Shown: positions 50,678 through 59,990 of the stretch, in pieces
How the letters are laid out: every line of letters starts with the position of its first letter
Numbering within the stretch: the stretch's first letter is position 1
Assembly: GCA_025358255.1 (NCBI GenBank)
Contig: JANYKC010000095.1
Location: 62,001-126,000, forward strand
DNA length: 64,000 bases
Origin: Spirochaetaceae bacterium
GTDB taxonomy: Bacteria; Spirochaetota; Spirochaetia; Treponematales; Rectinemataceae
Direction: 5' to 3'
Made by a program: the position numbers and the translations under genes
The notes under the pieces: model-generated
The model's database searches: none
What the model was told of the DNA's origin: nothing
Seen by the model: the letters and a program-made list of their open reading frames with translations, nothing else

Positions 50678-51538
50678 ATGGTCATCAATCACAATCTCAG
50701 CGCGATGTTTGCCAACCGCCAGCTCGGTGTGACAAACGGCACCCAGGCCGGCAACATGGAAAAGCTCTCCTCTGGCATGCGGATCAACCGCGCCGGGGAT
50801 GATGCTTCCGGCCTCGCGGTTTCCGAGAAAATGCGCAGCCAGATCCGCGGCCTGGGCCAGGCCTCGAAGAACGCTTCCAACGGCATCTCCTTCATCCAGA
50901 CGACCGAAGGCTACCTTCAGGAGTCCTCGGACATCATCCAGCGCCTCCGCGAACTCTCGGTCCAGTCCTCGAACGGTGTCTACACGACGGAAGACCGCAT
51001 GCAGATCCAGGTCGAGGTAAGCCAGCTCGTCGACGAGATCGACAGGATCGCCAGCCACGCCCAGTTCAACGGCATGAACCTCCTCACCGGCCGCTTCGCG
51101 CGGGACAATGGCGAGAACGTGGTCACTGGCTCGATGTGGATCCACGTCGGAGCCAACATGGACCAGCGGACCCGCATCTATATCGGCACCATGACCGCCA
51201 AGTCCCTCGGCATCCGCGCCGTCGGCGACGGGAAGATCATGGCCCTCGATGCTCCCGACGGCGCCAACAGGTCCATCGGTGTCCTCGACGAGGCCCTCAA
51301 GAAGGTCAACAAGCAGCGCGCCGACCTCGGCGCCTACCAGAACCGCCTTGAATACGCGATCAAGGGCATCGACGTCGGCGCGGAGAACCTCCAGGCCGCC
51401 GAAAGCCGCATCCGCGACACCGACATGGCCAGCCAGATGGTCGACTACACGAAGAACCGCATACTCACCCAGGCGGGTGCCGCGATGCTCGCGCAGGCGA
51501 ACCAGGCCACGCAATCGGTCTTGCAGCTGCTCCAGTAA
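50678..51538 (+). CDS. flaB: Flagellin core protein FlaB (copy 1)
   Basis: A 286-aa flagellin. The start at 50678 gives the FlaB N-terminus [16 protein letters not shown], with GGAGG six bases upstream; ATG 50672 is too close to the ribosome binding site. The D0/D1 helices are conserved ([22 protein letters not shown], and C-terminal [10 protein letters not shown]). As in other spirochaetes there is no signal peptide: FlaB is exported through the flagellar type III system into the periplasm. It is followed by a second flaB. Confidence 0.97.
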   Translation: MVINHNLSAMFANRQLGVTNGTQAGNMEKLSSGMRINRAGDDASGLAVSEKMRSQIRGLGQASKNASNGISFIQTTEGYLQESSDIIQRLRELSVQSSNGVYTTEDRMQIQVEVSQLVDEIDRIASHAQFNGMNLLTGRFARDNGENVVTGSMWIHVGANMDQRTRIYIGTMTAKSLGIRAVGDGKIMALDAPDGANRSIGVLDEALKKVNKQRADLGAYQNRLEYAIKGIDVGAENLQAAESRIRDTDMASQMVDYTKNRILTQAGAAMLAQANQATQSVLQLLQ

Positions 51539-51853
51539 GGTAGTATCATTACGGTGCCGGGTCTCAGTCGGAGGCCCGGTCCGTCGCGGGCGGGGCGACA
51601 GAATACGTCGAACCGCCCGTTGCCGCTTGCACGCCAGGAGATGGCGCTCAAGCGGCTGGTAGATCTTTGAAATAAACCCTCCCGCGCGCATTACGGCACG
51701 GAGGACGCCCTTTTTGAAGGGGCGTGCTCCTTGTCGCACGGGGATGAACGGACGGGGACGGCGCGGACCTACAGTTCCCGCCCCGATCGGCGTGCGCGCA
51801 AGGCATTGAGGCGGCAAGGATTGCTGCCTTCGATTCACCTCAAGGAGGGTCAC
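51539..51853 (+). other. 315-bp spacer between the two flaB genes with two hairpins
   Basis: No coding frame. A hairpin CCGGGTCT/AGGCCCGG at 51557-51579 may end or stabilise the first flaB mRNA (no T run). A second, GGAG-g-ACGCCC paired with GGGCGT-g-CTCC at about 51701-51729, lies upstream of the second flaB. No convincing sigma28 promoter was found here, so copy 2 may be made by readthrough with processing. Confidence 0.5.
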
Positions 51854-52702
51854 ATGATCATCAACCACAACATGAGTGCGGCGTACGCCAATCGCTCGCT
51901 CGGCGTCACCGGCGCCGCAACCGCAAGGAACATGGAAGCGCTGTCTTCTGGTCAGCGTATCAACAAGGCCGGCGACGACGCTTCAGGGCTCGCGGTTTCG
52001 GAAAAACTCCGCAGCCAGGTCCGCGGTCTCAACCAGGCCGTCAAGAACATCGAAAACGGCGTCTCTTTCATCCAGACCAGCGAGGGCTATCTCTCCGAGT
52101 CCCAGGACATCCTTCACAGGATGCGCGAACTCGCGGTGCAGGGCGCCAACGGCGTGTATACGTCCGAGGACCGCATGCAGATCCAGGTCGAGGTGAGTCA
52201 GCTTGTGGACGAAATCAACCGGATTGCGTCCCATGCCCAGTTCAACGGGATGAATATGCTTACGGGCCGTTTTGCGAAAGGCGGGACCCAGGAGATGCGT
52301 TTCCAGATCGGCGCGAATATGGATCAGTCAAAGCAGATCTTTATCGGCACAATGACGGCACAGGCACTCGGCCTCAAAGGCGCCCAGGGAACGAACGAGA
52401 TGCTTTCCATCTCGACGACCGACAGCGCGAACAAGGCCATCGGTGCCCTCGATACGGCCCTCAAGGCGGTTTCCAAGCAGCGCGCCGACCTCGGCGCCTA
52501 CCAGAACCGTTTTGAGACCGCAGCAAAGGGAGTCTCCGTGGCATCCGAAAATCTCCAGGCCGCCGAAAGCCGCATCCGCGACACCGACATGGCCAGCGAG
52601 ATGGTTCAGTACACGAAGAACCGCATTCTTGGCCAGGCTGGTTCAGCGATGCTTGCGCAGGCGAATACCAGCACTCAGAGCGTGATGCAGCTTCTTGGTT
52701 GA
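51854..52702 (+). CDS. flaB: Flagellin core protein FlaB (copy 2)
   Basis: A 282-aa flagellin beginning at ATG 51854 (AAGGAGGG nine bases upstream) with [16 protein letters not shown]. Conserved D0/D1 motifs match copy 1; the two differ mostly in the central region, where copy 2 reads [12 protein letters not shown]. Spirochaetes typically carry two or three flaB genes whose products co-assemble in the filament core under the FlaA sheath. Confidence 0.97.
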   Translation: MIINHNMSAAYANRSLGVTGAATARNMEALSSGQRINKAGDDASGLAVSEKLRSQVRGLNQAVKNIENGVSFIQTSEGYLSESQDILHRMRELAVQGANGVYTSEDRMQIQVEVSQLVDEINRIASHAQFNGMNMLTGRFAKGGTQEMRFQIGANMDQSKQIFIGTMTAQALGLKGAQGTNEMLSISTTDSANKAIGALDTALKAVSKQRADLGAYQNRFETAAKGVSVASENLQAAESRIRDTDMASEMVQYTKNRILGQAGSAMLAQANTSTQSVMQLLG

Positions 52703-52860
52703 TAGTTTTCCGTTCTTTTCCATGGGGTAAGAGAGACTTCTGGACGTCATCTCTCGAATTCCCCTTCGCGCACGCCGCAAGGCAGGCGCGATTTACAAGG
52801 CAGGAGGGGTCGCGCCCCCCTTCTCGCCTTTTATCTCTACAGTTCGAGTCGGAGGCTCAT

Positions 52861-53199
52861 ATGGCTCTCGACATTGTTTCCCTGAAAATCTCGCCCCAGG
52901 CCATCCTGGAAACGGCCAGGGCCGCGAGACCATCCTCACCGACACAAGCCCAGGCGGTAGCCCAGGCTGAAGCCGCGCGCGAAAGCCTCAAGTCAGTGGC
53001 CGGGCAGATGGATGCCTCCATCGCCGCGACCAACCGCCGCCTTTCATTCAGCGTGAACTCCAAGCTCGACGAGGTGGTGGTCAAGGTGATCGACACCGAT
53101 ACCGATAAAGTGGTGAGGGAGATTCCGGCAGTGGAACTCCAGCACGTCTACGAGCGTATCAGAGAGGTCGTCGGCCTCCTTTTCGATCATAGCGCGTGA
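52861..53199 (+). CDS. flaG: Flagellar protein FlaG
   Basis: A 112-aa protein starting at ATG 52861 (GGAGG upstream). The C-terminal half is FlaG-like: L-S-F-S-V-N-S-K-L-D-E-V-V-V-K-V-I-D, then V-V-R-E-I-P. FlaG influences filament length. It lies between flaB and fliD, the standard place. Confidence 0.9.
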   Translation: MALDIVSLKISPQAILETARAARPSSPTQAQAVAQAEAARESLKSVAGQMDASIAATNRRLSFSVNSKLDEVVVKVIDTDTDKVVREIPAVELQHVYERIREVVGLLFDHSA

Positions 53200-53223
53200 T
53201 TTCGGCCCTCCCTCGAGGGGCTC

Positions 53224-55224
53224 ATGTCCGATTTCAGCATTCCCGGTACCGGTTCGAGCAAGTACGGGACAGATAAACTCGTAGAAGGCCTCATGAAGGT
53301 GGCGCGCGTCCCAAGGGATCGCGCCGCCAAGGAATTGAAGGCCTCCCAGGACCAGAAAAGCGCCTGGATCGAGTTCAACCAGAAGCTCGGCAACCTCAGG
53401 AACGATGCCAGGAACCTCTACTCCTTCCAGAACCCCTTCATGTCCCGGGTCGCCAAGTCCTCGAACGAGGAGACCCTCACCGCCACCGCCACCCGCGAAG
53501 CCATGGAACAGACCAGGCCTATCCTGGTAAAGCAGGCGGCGGCCGCTGACCGCTACCTTTCCTCCGACCTTTCCAAGGATTACAAAGTGCCAGCGGGCAG
53601 CTTTGTCTTCGGCGTGGGCGACAAGACCGTGGAGCTCAACTACGGGGGAGGAAGCCTCCAGGACTTCGCCGACTCCATCTCCCGGAAAGGACGGGACCTC
53701 CTGCGCGCCTCCGTGGTCACCGTGACTCCGGATACCAAGGCCATCGTCATCGAATCCCTCCAGAGCGGCATCAAGAACCGCCTTGTCTTCCAGAAGGACG
53801 CCGAAAAATTCGCGGTCGACGCTGGCCTCCTCGATCGGGTGTCGACCCGGGCGAAGAGCCTCGACATGGGCAAGCCCTTGGCCTGGGAAGGGAAGCTGGA
53901 TGCCAGCCTGGTCAAGGGTGGAAAGGACCTCCTTTCCGTCCTTTCAGGAGGGCAGGCCAGGCTCAACCTGGATTCCAGTGTCAAAAGCCAGGGCCTTGTC
54001 CTGGAACTTCACTATCGCCTGATCCCCCTTCCGGAAAATCCGCTTCCCCAGCCTCCGCCCGGCCCAAGCCTCAAGAACGTGGGCAAGGTGAGCTACGAGG
54101 GCATCGTGGTGGAAGGCGCGTCTTCGGAGACAGGGCTCCTCCCCTGGACTCCCCCGCCCCAGCCACTCCATGTCGATGACAAGACGATGGCCTTCGTCAT
54201 CGGCCCGGACGGCAGCTACCGCGCCCTCCCCGCCCTCGTCGACTCGGCCGAGACCCAGACCATGACCGTCGCCATCGACGCCTACCTGCCTGAGATCTCG
54301 GCCATCGCCCTGCGCGACAAGGATACCTCCAGGCGCCTCGAGCTTGTCTCCGCGCGCGTCTACGACCCTGCGGAGACCGGCGGCTTCAAGCCCAAGCGGC
54401 CGATCTCGACCGCCCACGACGCCATCCTCACCATGGACGGCATCGAAGTGACAAGGCCCAAAAACGAGATAAGCGACCTCATTCCCGGCGTCACCCTCAA
54501 CCTCAAGTCGGCGAACGACAAGCCCGTCAACCTGCGGATCGAACCGGACCGCAAGGCGGTCAAGGACGCCCTCATCGCCTTTGTCGGCAACTACAACCGT
54601 ATCATGGCGCAGGTCAACATCCTGACCCGCTCCGACGAGAGCCTCATCCAGGAGATCACCTACTTCACCGACGAGGAAAAAAAGGCCGCCAAGGAAAGGC
54701 TCGGCCTCCTCCAGAACGACTCGACCCTCACCATGCTGCGCACGAGCCTCCAGTCCGCCATGATGAATCCCTACGAGGGCGGAGGGGATATCCGCCTCCT
54801 GGCCCAGATCGGGATCTCCACCGACTCGCAGAAGGCGGGTGGCGGCCAGGGCTACGACGCGACCAAGATGCGCGGCTACCTGGAGATCGAGGAAGGCACC
54901 TTGGACAAGGTCCTCGGATCCAGTTTCGAGATCGTCAAGAAACTGTTCGGCAACGATTCCGACGGCGACCTCATCGTCGATTCAGGTGTCGGCTGGAAGG
55001 TGGAAAGCATTGTCCGGCCCTATGTGGAGACCGCAGGCATCATCTCCATCAAGACCGGAACCATCGACCGGCAGATATCCCTCGAGAAGCGCAGCCTGGA
55101 GAGCCTGGACAAGCAGCTTGCGGACAAGGAAGCGGAGCTCAAGAGCAAGTACGCGGTCATGGAAGGGACCGTCAACCAGATGAATTCGAGCTCGAGCGCC
55201 ATCGACAATCTCGGGAAACAATAG
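53224..55224 (+). CDS. fliD: Flagellar filament cap protein FliD
   Basis: A 666-aa HAP2. N-terminal coiled-coil D0 domain (K-L-V-E-G-L-M-K-V-A-R-V-P, residues ~18-30, and D-Q-K-S-A-W-I-E-F-N), central beta domains with an unusual Pro-rich loop (L-P-Q-P-P-P-G-P) near 275-285, and a C-terminal coiled coil (about 610-660) with Q-L-A-D-K-E-A-E-L-K-S-K-Y. Caps the growing filament and guides flagellin addition. GAGGGG precedes the ATG. Confidence 0.95.
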   Translation: MSDFSIPGTGSSKYGTDKLVEGLMKVARVPRDRAAKELKASQDQKSAWIEFNQKLGNLRNDARNLYSFQNPFMSRVAKSSNEETLTATATREAMEQTRPILVKQAAAADRYLSSDLSKDYKVPAGSFVFGVGDKTVELNYGGGSLQDFADSISRKGRDLLRASVVTVTPDTKAIVIESLQSGIKNRLVFQKDAEKFAVDAGLLDRVSTRAKSLDMGKPLAWEGKLDASLVKGGKDLLSVLSGGQARLNLDSSVKSQGLVLELHYRLIPLPENPLPQPPPGPSLKNVGKVSYEGIVVEGASSETGLLPWTPPPQPLHVDDKTMAFVIGPDGSYRALPALVDSAETQTMTVAIDAYLPEISAIALRDKDTSRRLELVSARVYDPAETGGFKPKRPISTAHDAILTMDGIEVTRPKNEISDLIPGVTLNLKSANDKPVNLRIEPDRKAVKDALIAFVGNYNRIMAQVNILTRSDESLIQEITYFTDEEKKAAKERLGLLQNDSTLTMLRTSLQSAMMNPYEGGGDIRLLAQIGISTDSQKAGGGQGYDATKMRGYLEIEEGTLDKVLGSSFEIVKKLFGNDSDGDLIVDSGVGWKVESIVRPYVETAGIISIKTGTIDRQISLEKRSLESLDKQLADKEAELKSKYAVMEGTVNQMNSSSSAIDNLGKQ

Positions 55225-55281
55225 CGACGGCTTTACGTGGCCAGGGCACAGAGTGACCTCAAGGCCGGGCAAGGAGCACAC

Positions 55282-56196
55282 ATGGACATCAGGGTAAACG
55301 GCGAGCCCCTCGCCCTCGAGATCAATGCAGGCGCCAGCGTCGGCGAGGCATTGGCAGCCGCGGACGAACTGCTTGAGACCGCAGGCGCCGTCATCATCGG
55401 CCTCAGGATGGACGGTGCGGACCTGGACGCGGATGCCTTCCCCTCCATCCGCGACCGCCCCTTCGCGGACAAGGGCAGCATCGACATCGCGGCCGAATCG
55501 ATCGCCGCGATAAAGCAGAAGGCCATCAAGACCCTCCTGGAACTCCTCTCGCTCTCTGACGAGGCGGCGGCCAACGAGGACTCGAAGGACTGGCCTGCCC
55601 TCGCGGGAAGCCTCGGGGAACTCGCCGGCGCCTTCGCAGGCCTCTTTTCCGCGGACGAGCTGTCCTTCGTGCATGGCTTCGCCGATCTCGCGGCCAAGGC
55701 CATGGCCGCAAGGGCGGAAAAGCCGGACGCATCGTTGCCCCCGGAACTGCGCGCGGAAATCGTCCGCCAGGCCGAAAGCCTCATCATCATCTTCAAGGAG
55801 CGCCTTGACGAGATCGAGCGGCCCGCAGATGAACTCAGGAAGACCGCAGCCCTCTACCGCTCCCAGGAGGCCGAGCTCTCCGAGCTTCCCGTCCTCCTCC
55901 AGACCGGGAAGGACGAGCGCGCGATGAGGGCGATCCTGTTTTTCGTCGAGATCTTCAACAAGGTGATACGCCTGGTCCCCGAGCTCGAGCATGAAGGCCT
56001 GGATACGGACATTGTCCGGATCGATGGCCTCTCCATCCCCGAGTTCTACAACTCCTTCAACGGCATATTGCGCCGCCTTTCCGCGGCCTTCGAGGACAAG
56101 GATTCCGTCCTCATCGGCGACCTCGCGGAATACGAGGTCGCTCCCCGCATGGCGCGATTCTTCACGATCATCGAGGAGGCGCTGAAAAAACCATGA
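55282..56196 (+). CDS. Conserved spirochaete protein between fliD and PilZ gene
   Basis: A 304-aa protein starting at ATG 55282 behind AAGGAG; the earlier frame has no start signal. Predicted mostly helical and acidic, with no membrane segment. The N-terminal ~40 residues look like a small beta fold, the rest long amphipathic helices. The position matches Treponema, where an uncharacterised gene follows fliD (recalled). It could be a flagellar chaperone (FliS/FlgN-like) or regulator. It overlaps the next gene by four bases (ATGA). Confidence 0.75.
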   Translation: MDIRVNGEPLALEINAGASVGEALAAADELLETAGAVIIGLRMDGADLDADAFPSIRDRPFADKGSIDIAAESIAAIKQKAIKTLLELLSLSDEAAANEDSKDWPALAGSLGELAGAFAGLFSADELSFVHGFADLAAKAMAARAEKPDASLPPELRAEIVRQAESLIIIFKERLDEIERPADELRKTAALYRSQEAELSELPVLLQTGKDERAMRAILFFVEIFNKVIRLVPELEHEGLDTDIVRIDGLSIPEFYNSFNGILRRLSAAFEDKDSVLIGDLAEYEVAPRMARFFTIIEEALKKP

Positions 56197-57302
56197 CCAC
56201 GATGCCCTTCATCGCCCAACTCCTGGGCGCCACGGAAAACCCGACGACGACGCGGAACACCACGATTGCCCTCATTGTCGTCATCGGCGCCATCGTGGTT
56301 TTTTCCGTCATACGGCGCCTGACCGGCGGCGGATCGAGCGCCGGCGGGTCGTCTTCCTCTTCATCGGGCTCCGGCTTCAACCGGGGCGCTTTCCGGCGCG
56401 CGGGCAAGGACACCGGGCTTTCGTCCGACGAAGTCCGCTTCCTGGAGGACTACGGGAAGCTCCTCAAGGTCACGAATCCCGATTTCCTCTTCAAGAACCA
56501 GGCCAAGCTCGACGCTTTTTTCAAGGACGTCTTCCGCTCAATCGAGCAGTACTCCGAATCGGAAAGCGCGGCGGAGGAGCGGAAGACCGCCCTTTTCCAG
56601 GTGCGGGAGCACCTCAACCAAAGACATAGCCAAGGCAGCCAGGTCAGCTCGACACGGCAGCTCGGGAAGAACATGCCGCTCTCCTTCCTCTTGAAGGGCG
56701 ACGAAAGCTATCCCTCGAGCGTCCTACAGGTCGAGGCCAACGGCATCGCGGCCGAGCCGCCCCATGATCCCTATGGCGAGACGATCAGGCTCAAGCGAGG
56801 CACCAAGCTCACCTGCTTTTTTTACGCAAAGGGCAGGCAAGGCTACCAGTTCGAGACGAGGGTGGTGGGCTGGGAGCTCGTGGGCGCCAAGGAAGTCATG
56901 ATCGTGTCGCACAGCGACGCCGTGAAGGCCCTTCCAGCGCGCCGCCATATGAGAAAGGAGATCAAGGCTCCCTGCGGCTTCTACCGGGTAGCGGTCTCGA
57001 TGGAAGGGCCCAAGGGAAAGGAGAAGAAGAAAGCCCTGGTCGAGAAGATACCCTACTCGGGGTCGATCGCCGACATCTCCGCGGGAGGGATCGGCATCCA
57101 GACCGCCAATCCCCTTGCCGCCGGCGAGTTCATCAAGATCGAGTTCGACACGGGAGCAGGCGTCCAGTCGGCCTTTGGCAAGGTGGTCAGGATGAACCGG
57201 CTCAGGACTACGGGCGGCATAATGCACATCCAATTCGTGAAAATAACGCGCAGGAGCCTGAACGCCATCATGTCCTTCGTATATGGCTACGGTGAGCGAT
57301 GA
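56193..57302 (+). CDS. Membrane-anchored PilZ protein, YcgR-like flagellar regulator candidate
   Basis: A 369-aa protein. One membrane segment (about residues 24-40), a Gly/Ser-rich linker (47-64), a helical middle, and from ~175 a PilZN-like barrel followed by PilZ: R-R-H-M-R-K-E (the c-di-GMP-binding R-x-x-x-R) near 250 and D-I-S-A-G-G-I-G-I near 290. By family it binds cyclic di-GMP and modulates motor or secretion. In operon with the fliD genes and overlapping the previous gene by four bases, so a flagellar role is likely. Confidence 0.85.
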   Translation: MTTMPFIAQLLGATENPTTTRNTTIALIVVIGAIVVFSVIRRLTGGGSSAGGSSSSSSGSGFNRGAFRRAGKDTGLSSDEVRFLEDYGKLLKVTNPDFLFKNQAKLDAFFKDVFRSIEQYSESESAAEERKTALFQVREHLNQRHSQGSQVSSTRQLGKNMPLSFLLKGDESYPSSVLQVEANGIAAEPPHDPYGETIRLKRGTKLTCFFYAKGRQGYQFETRVVGWELVGAKEVMIVSHSDAVKALPARRHMRKEIKAPCGFYRVAVSMEGPKGKEKKKALVEKIPYSGSIADISAGGIGIQTANPLAAGEFIKIEFDTGAGVQSAFGKVVRMNRLRTTGGIMHIQFVKITRRSLNAIMSFVYGYGER

Positions 57303-57331
57303 AGGCGGACCTGGCCGTCCTGTCGCTCGCC

Positions 57332-57361
57332 TTGACTGCAGGAAGCCCTATTCCGTACAAT
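57332..57361 (+). promoter_or_regulatory. Promoter giving a leaderless mRNA for the 57368 gene (and tsaE-tsaB)
   Basis: TTGACT at 57332-57337, 18-base spacer, TACAAT at 57356-57361, six bases, then ATG at 57368. Predicted +1 is the A of ATG. Confidence 0.72.
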
Positions 57362-57367
57362 GTGTAC

Positions 57368-57628
57368 ATGAACCTTGTCGAGATCAAGAACCTGAAGCGC
57401 AAAGAGACGCCTCTCCATTATATACGGGAATTCCATGCAGTCGCCGTCCTCGAGACGGCCACCGGCCTGCGCGAGGCGCCACTGGCCTTCACCATCGAGA
57501 AAAAACCCGTGGGTCCACCCGACATCAGCCTTCGCTTCGAGGACGAGCCCGAATGGCCCCTCCTTCCCCTCATCCTGTCGGTGAAGAACATGATCTGCCT
57601 CATGGACAAGACGGGGACACTTCCCTGA
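57368..57628 (+). CDS. Small hypothetical protein upstream of tsaE
   Basis: An 86-aa protein: N-terminal L-V-E-I-K-N-L-K-R-K, a mixed alpha/beta body and Pro-rich patches (P-V-G-P-P, E-P-E-W-P-L-L-P-L). The start at 57368 follows from the promoter. No family recognised. Its TGA (57626-57628) overlaps the apparent tsaE start, so it probably couples tsaE translation. Confidence 0.65.
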   Translation: MNLVEIKNLKRKETPLHYIREFHAVAVLETATGLREAPLAFTIEKKPVGPPDISLRFEDEPEWPLLPLILSVKNMICLMDKTGTLP

Positions 57629-58128
57629 TCGAGCTTTTCCTGGAGTCACGGGAAGAGACGGTCTCGCTGGGCGAGGCGATCGGACAAGCCGCACCCGGCG
57701 GGCTCGTGATCGCCTTCCGCGGCGACCTTGGCGCCGGCAAGACCGTGATGGCCAAGGGCATCGCCAAGGGCCTCGGCATCGACGACGAGGTCACCAGCCC
57801 CACTTTCACCATCATCTCGGAATATGAGGGGCGCCTCCGCCTCCATCACATCGACGCCTACCGCCTTTCCGGGCCCGAGGATTTCGCCGAGCTCGGCGGT
57901 GAGGATTTCTTATACGATGCCGGCGGGCTCTGCCTTGTCGAATGGAGCGAACGAATCGCGAAGTCCTTGCCTGCTTCGGCCTGCGAGATCGAGATGGAGG
58001 TGCTTCCTGATGGCAGGCGCCGGGCTCGCGCAAGGGGCGTAGTCCTCGAGGCGATCGCCCAGGGATGGGCGACCCGGCTCGACGCTTCCTTCGTGGACGG
58101 TGGCTCGGCCGCGCGGGAAACGCCATGA
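57625..58128 (+). CDS. tsaE: tRNA t6A ATPase TsaE, apparent CUG start
   Basis: A 167-aa protein. Walker A G-D-L-G-A-G-K-T at residues 33-40, then S-P-T-F-T-I-I and H-I-D-A-Y-R-L, all TsaE hallmarks. It energises the TsaB-TsaD complex for t6A37 synthesis. Homology places the start at about I-E-L-F-L-E-S, where the only candidate is CTG at 57625, overlapping the upstream TGA (CTGA). The nearest in-frame ATG (57553) would add 24 unconserved residues and overlap the previous gene by 76 bases. Confidence 0.82.
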   Translation: MIELFLESREETVSLGEAIGQAAPGGLVIAFRGDLGAGKTVMAKGIAKGLGIDDEVTSPTFTIISEYEGRLRLHHIDAYRLSGPEDFAELGGEDFLYDAGGLCLVEWSERIAKSLPASACEIEMEVLPDGRRRARARGVVLEAIAQGWATRLDASFVDGGSAARETP

Positions 58129-58841
58129 ATATCCTGGCCATTGATAGCTCGACCGATATCCTTTCGGTCGCCCTCAAGACCGACCGGGGCTGGTCTGATG
58201 CCTGCCTGGACCTGGGGCTGAAGCATGCCGAGCGCCTCATCGACCTCGCGGACTTCTGCCTTTCCCGCGCAGGGCTGGTGGCCGCTGACCTCGACCTCCT
58301 GGCCTGCGCGGAAGGCCCCGGATCATTCACCGGTTTGCGGATCGGCTTTTCCACCGTCAAGGGCATGGCCTTGGCGCTTGGGAAACCTTGGGTCGCGGTC
58401 CCCACCCTCGACGGCCTTGCCTGGGGGTTGGACAGCTTCAGCGGCGCCGTTGTGCCCATTATCGATGGAAGAAGGGGCCGAGTCTACTCCGCGATCTACG
58501 AGAGGGGGCTCCGGAAGACCGACTGGCTGGATATTCCGCTTGCCAGCCTTCTGGCCCTGCTCGATACTTATCCGCAAGCCTTGGTCACGGGTCCTGACGC
58601 CGACCTCCTCGCGGAAAGCAGCCAGGAGCGTAGCGGGATCCTCGTTGACGAAAGGCATCGCCTCCCGGCGGCGAGGGCCATTGCTGCCCTTGCCCAGAGG
58701 CGCTTCCTGGAAAAAGGGCAGAACGCGGCCGAGGATGGCCCCCTCTACCTTCGTCCCAGCGAAGCTGAAGAGACCGCGCGCGCGGCAATGGGCGGCCCGG
58801 CGCATGGACGTGCAGGCCGGGACGATCAAGCCATCAATTAG
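58125..58841 (+). CDS. tsaB: tRNA t6A biosynthesis protein TsaB
   Basis: A 238-aa ASKHA-fold protein with I-L-A-I-D-S-S-T-D-I at the N-terminus and G-P-G-S-F-T-G-L-R-I-G-F (about 66-77). It scaffolds TsaD and TsaE in making threonylcarbamoyladenosine on tRNAs. ATG 58125 overlaps the tsaE stop by four bases. tsaD is not in the window. Confidence 0.95.
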   Translation: MNILAIDSSTDILSVALKTDRGWSDACLDLGLKHAERLIDLADFCLSRAGLVAADLDLLACAEGPGSFTGLRIGFSTVKGMALALGKPWVAVPTLDGLAWGLDSFSGAVVPIIDGRRGRVYSAIYERGLRKTDWLDIPLASLLALLDTYPQALVTGPDADLLAESSQERSGILVDERHRLPAARAIAALAQRRFLEKGQNAAEDGPLYLRPSEAEETARAAMGGPAHGRAGRDDQAIN

Positions 58842-58859
58842 GACGGAGTGCAGTCAGAC

Positions 58860-59990
58860 ATGAGCGACCGGGAAATCGAAGAGCCCCTCGAGGAGCTGGA
58901 AGTGCTGGAAGAGCTCGAGGAAATCGAGGAAATCGAGGAACTCGAAGCGGCCGCGGAGAGCGGGGAGTTCGAGGAATCGTCGACCCATGAATCACCCCTC
59001 CTTTCGTCGACCTTCCTGCGTGACCTTGCCAGGAGCTACGAGAAAAACCCGGCGCCGCTGGCCATAATGGACAGGGAGCTGGACTTCATCTACCAGAACC
59101 CGGGCTTCCGCCTGCTTGCCCGCGACTATCGCTATAATAGCTCCTCAAGCTTCCCGGCCATCTTCACCCGATGTTTCGCCGCCGACGAACTCAGGAAAAT
59201 CACCGCGGACTTGATGGATCCCGCCACGAGCTACACGTGGAAGGCGACCATCTCCCACAAGACCATGGATACCCCGGTAAAGGTCACCCACCTCCTCGTC
59301 CAGCCGCTGTGGCCGGTCGAGGAGGCGTCACGGTCTCCCACGGCCTACTCGGTGTTGCTCGACGATGTGACCGCAGAGAACCGGGAGAGCCTCCGAGGCA
59401 CCTTCTCCTCCCTGCTGGAAGCCAGCAAACTGAAGGACAACGACACCGGCCTCCATATCGAAAGGGTCAACCTGTATTCCGCCCTCCTCACGCAGAGGCT
59501 CTATCTGGATCCGCGCTGGCCCGAGGTGGATGTGGACTTTGTCGAGGATATCGGCTTCCTGGCGGCGATGCACGATGTGGGCAAGATCGGGACGCGCGAC
59601 GATGTCCTCAACAAGGCGGGCCCTCTGAGCGCGTCCGAGTGGGACGAGATGAAGGAACACACGATCAACGGCGCGTACATCCTGTCGAGTTATCCGAATC
59701 CGATGGCCAAGCAGATCGCCCTCAGCCACCACGAATGGTGGAATGGCTCAGGCTACCCCTACACCCTCGTCGGGGCGGACATACCCCTGGCCGCGCGCAT
59801 CGTGACCATCGCCGATGTATATGACGCGCTACGCATGAAGCGAAGCTACAAGGCCGCCTTCACCCATGAGGACTCCATGACCGAGATCGCTGAAGGCAAA
59901 GGCATCCATTTCGACGCCGAGCTTGTCGATGTGTTCCTCACGATCGAGGCCGGCTTCGAGGAGATCTTCGAGACGAACGCCGACCGCTAG
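58860..59990 (+). CDS. HD-GYP domain protein, c-di-GMP phosphodiesterase candidate
   Basis: A 376-aa cytoplasmic protein. Residues 8-45 are a strongly acidic Leu/Ile/Glu coiled coil. A PAS-like domain (about 60-175) follows. The HD-GYP domain (about 180-370) has T-G-x-H-x-x-R-V, M-H-D-V-G-K-I-G at 237-244 and H-H-E-W-W-N-G-S-G-Y-P at 290-300: metal and GYP motifs are intact. It would hydrolyse cyclic di-GMP, and lies beside the PilZ-flagellar genes that would read this signal. The start at ATG 58860 follows GGAG; GTG 58848 is an alternative. Confidence 0.9.
   Translation: MSDREIEEPLEELEVLEELEEIEEIEELEAAAESGEFEESSTHESPLLSSTFLRDLARSYEKNPAPLAIMDRELDFIYQNPGFRLLARDYRYNSSSSFPAIFTRCFAADELRKITADLMDPATSYTWKATISHKTMDTPVKVTHLLVQPLWPVEEASRSPTAYSVLLDDVTAENRESLRGTFSSLLEASKLKDNDTGLHIERVNLYSALLTQRLYLDPRWPEVDVDFVEDIGFLAAMHDVGKIGTRDDVLNKAGPLSASEWDEMKEHTINGAYILSSYPNPMAKQIALSHHEWWNGSGYPYTLVGADIPLAARIVTIADVYDALRMKRSYKAAFTHEDSMTEIAEGKGIHFDAELVDVFLTIEAGFEEIFETNADR

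Noticed and set aside
51660-51700. Sigma28 promoter for the second flaB
   Set aside because: A TAAA is present at about 51672 but no GCCGATAA-like -10 follows at the right spacing.
57283-57625. Fusion of tsaE to a long N-terminal extension
   Set aside because: The upstream part of that frame overlaps the 86-aa gene and the PilZ gene end, is Arg/Pro/His-rich and has no family resemblance.
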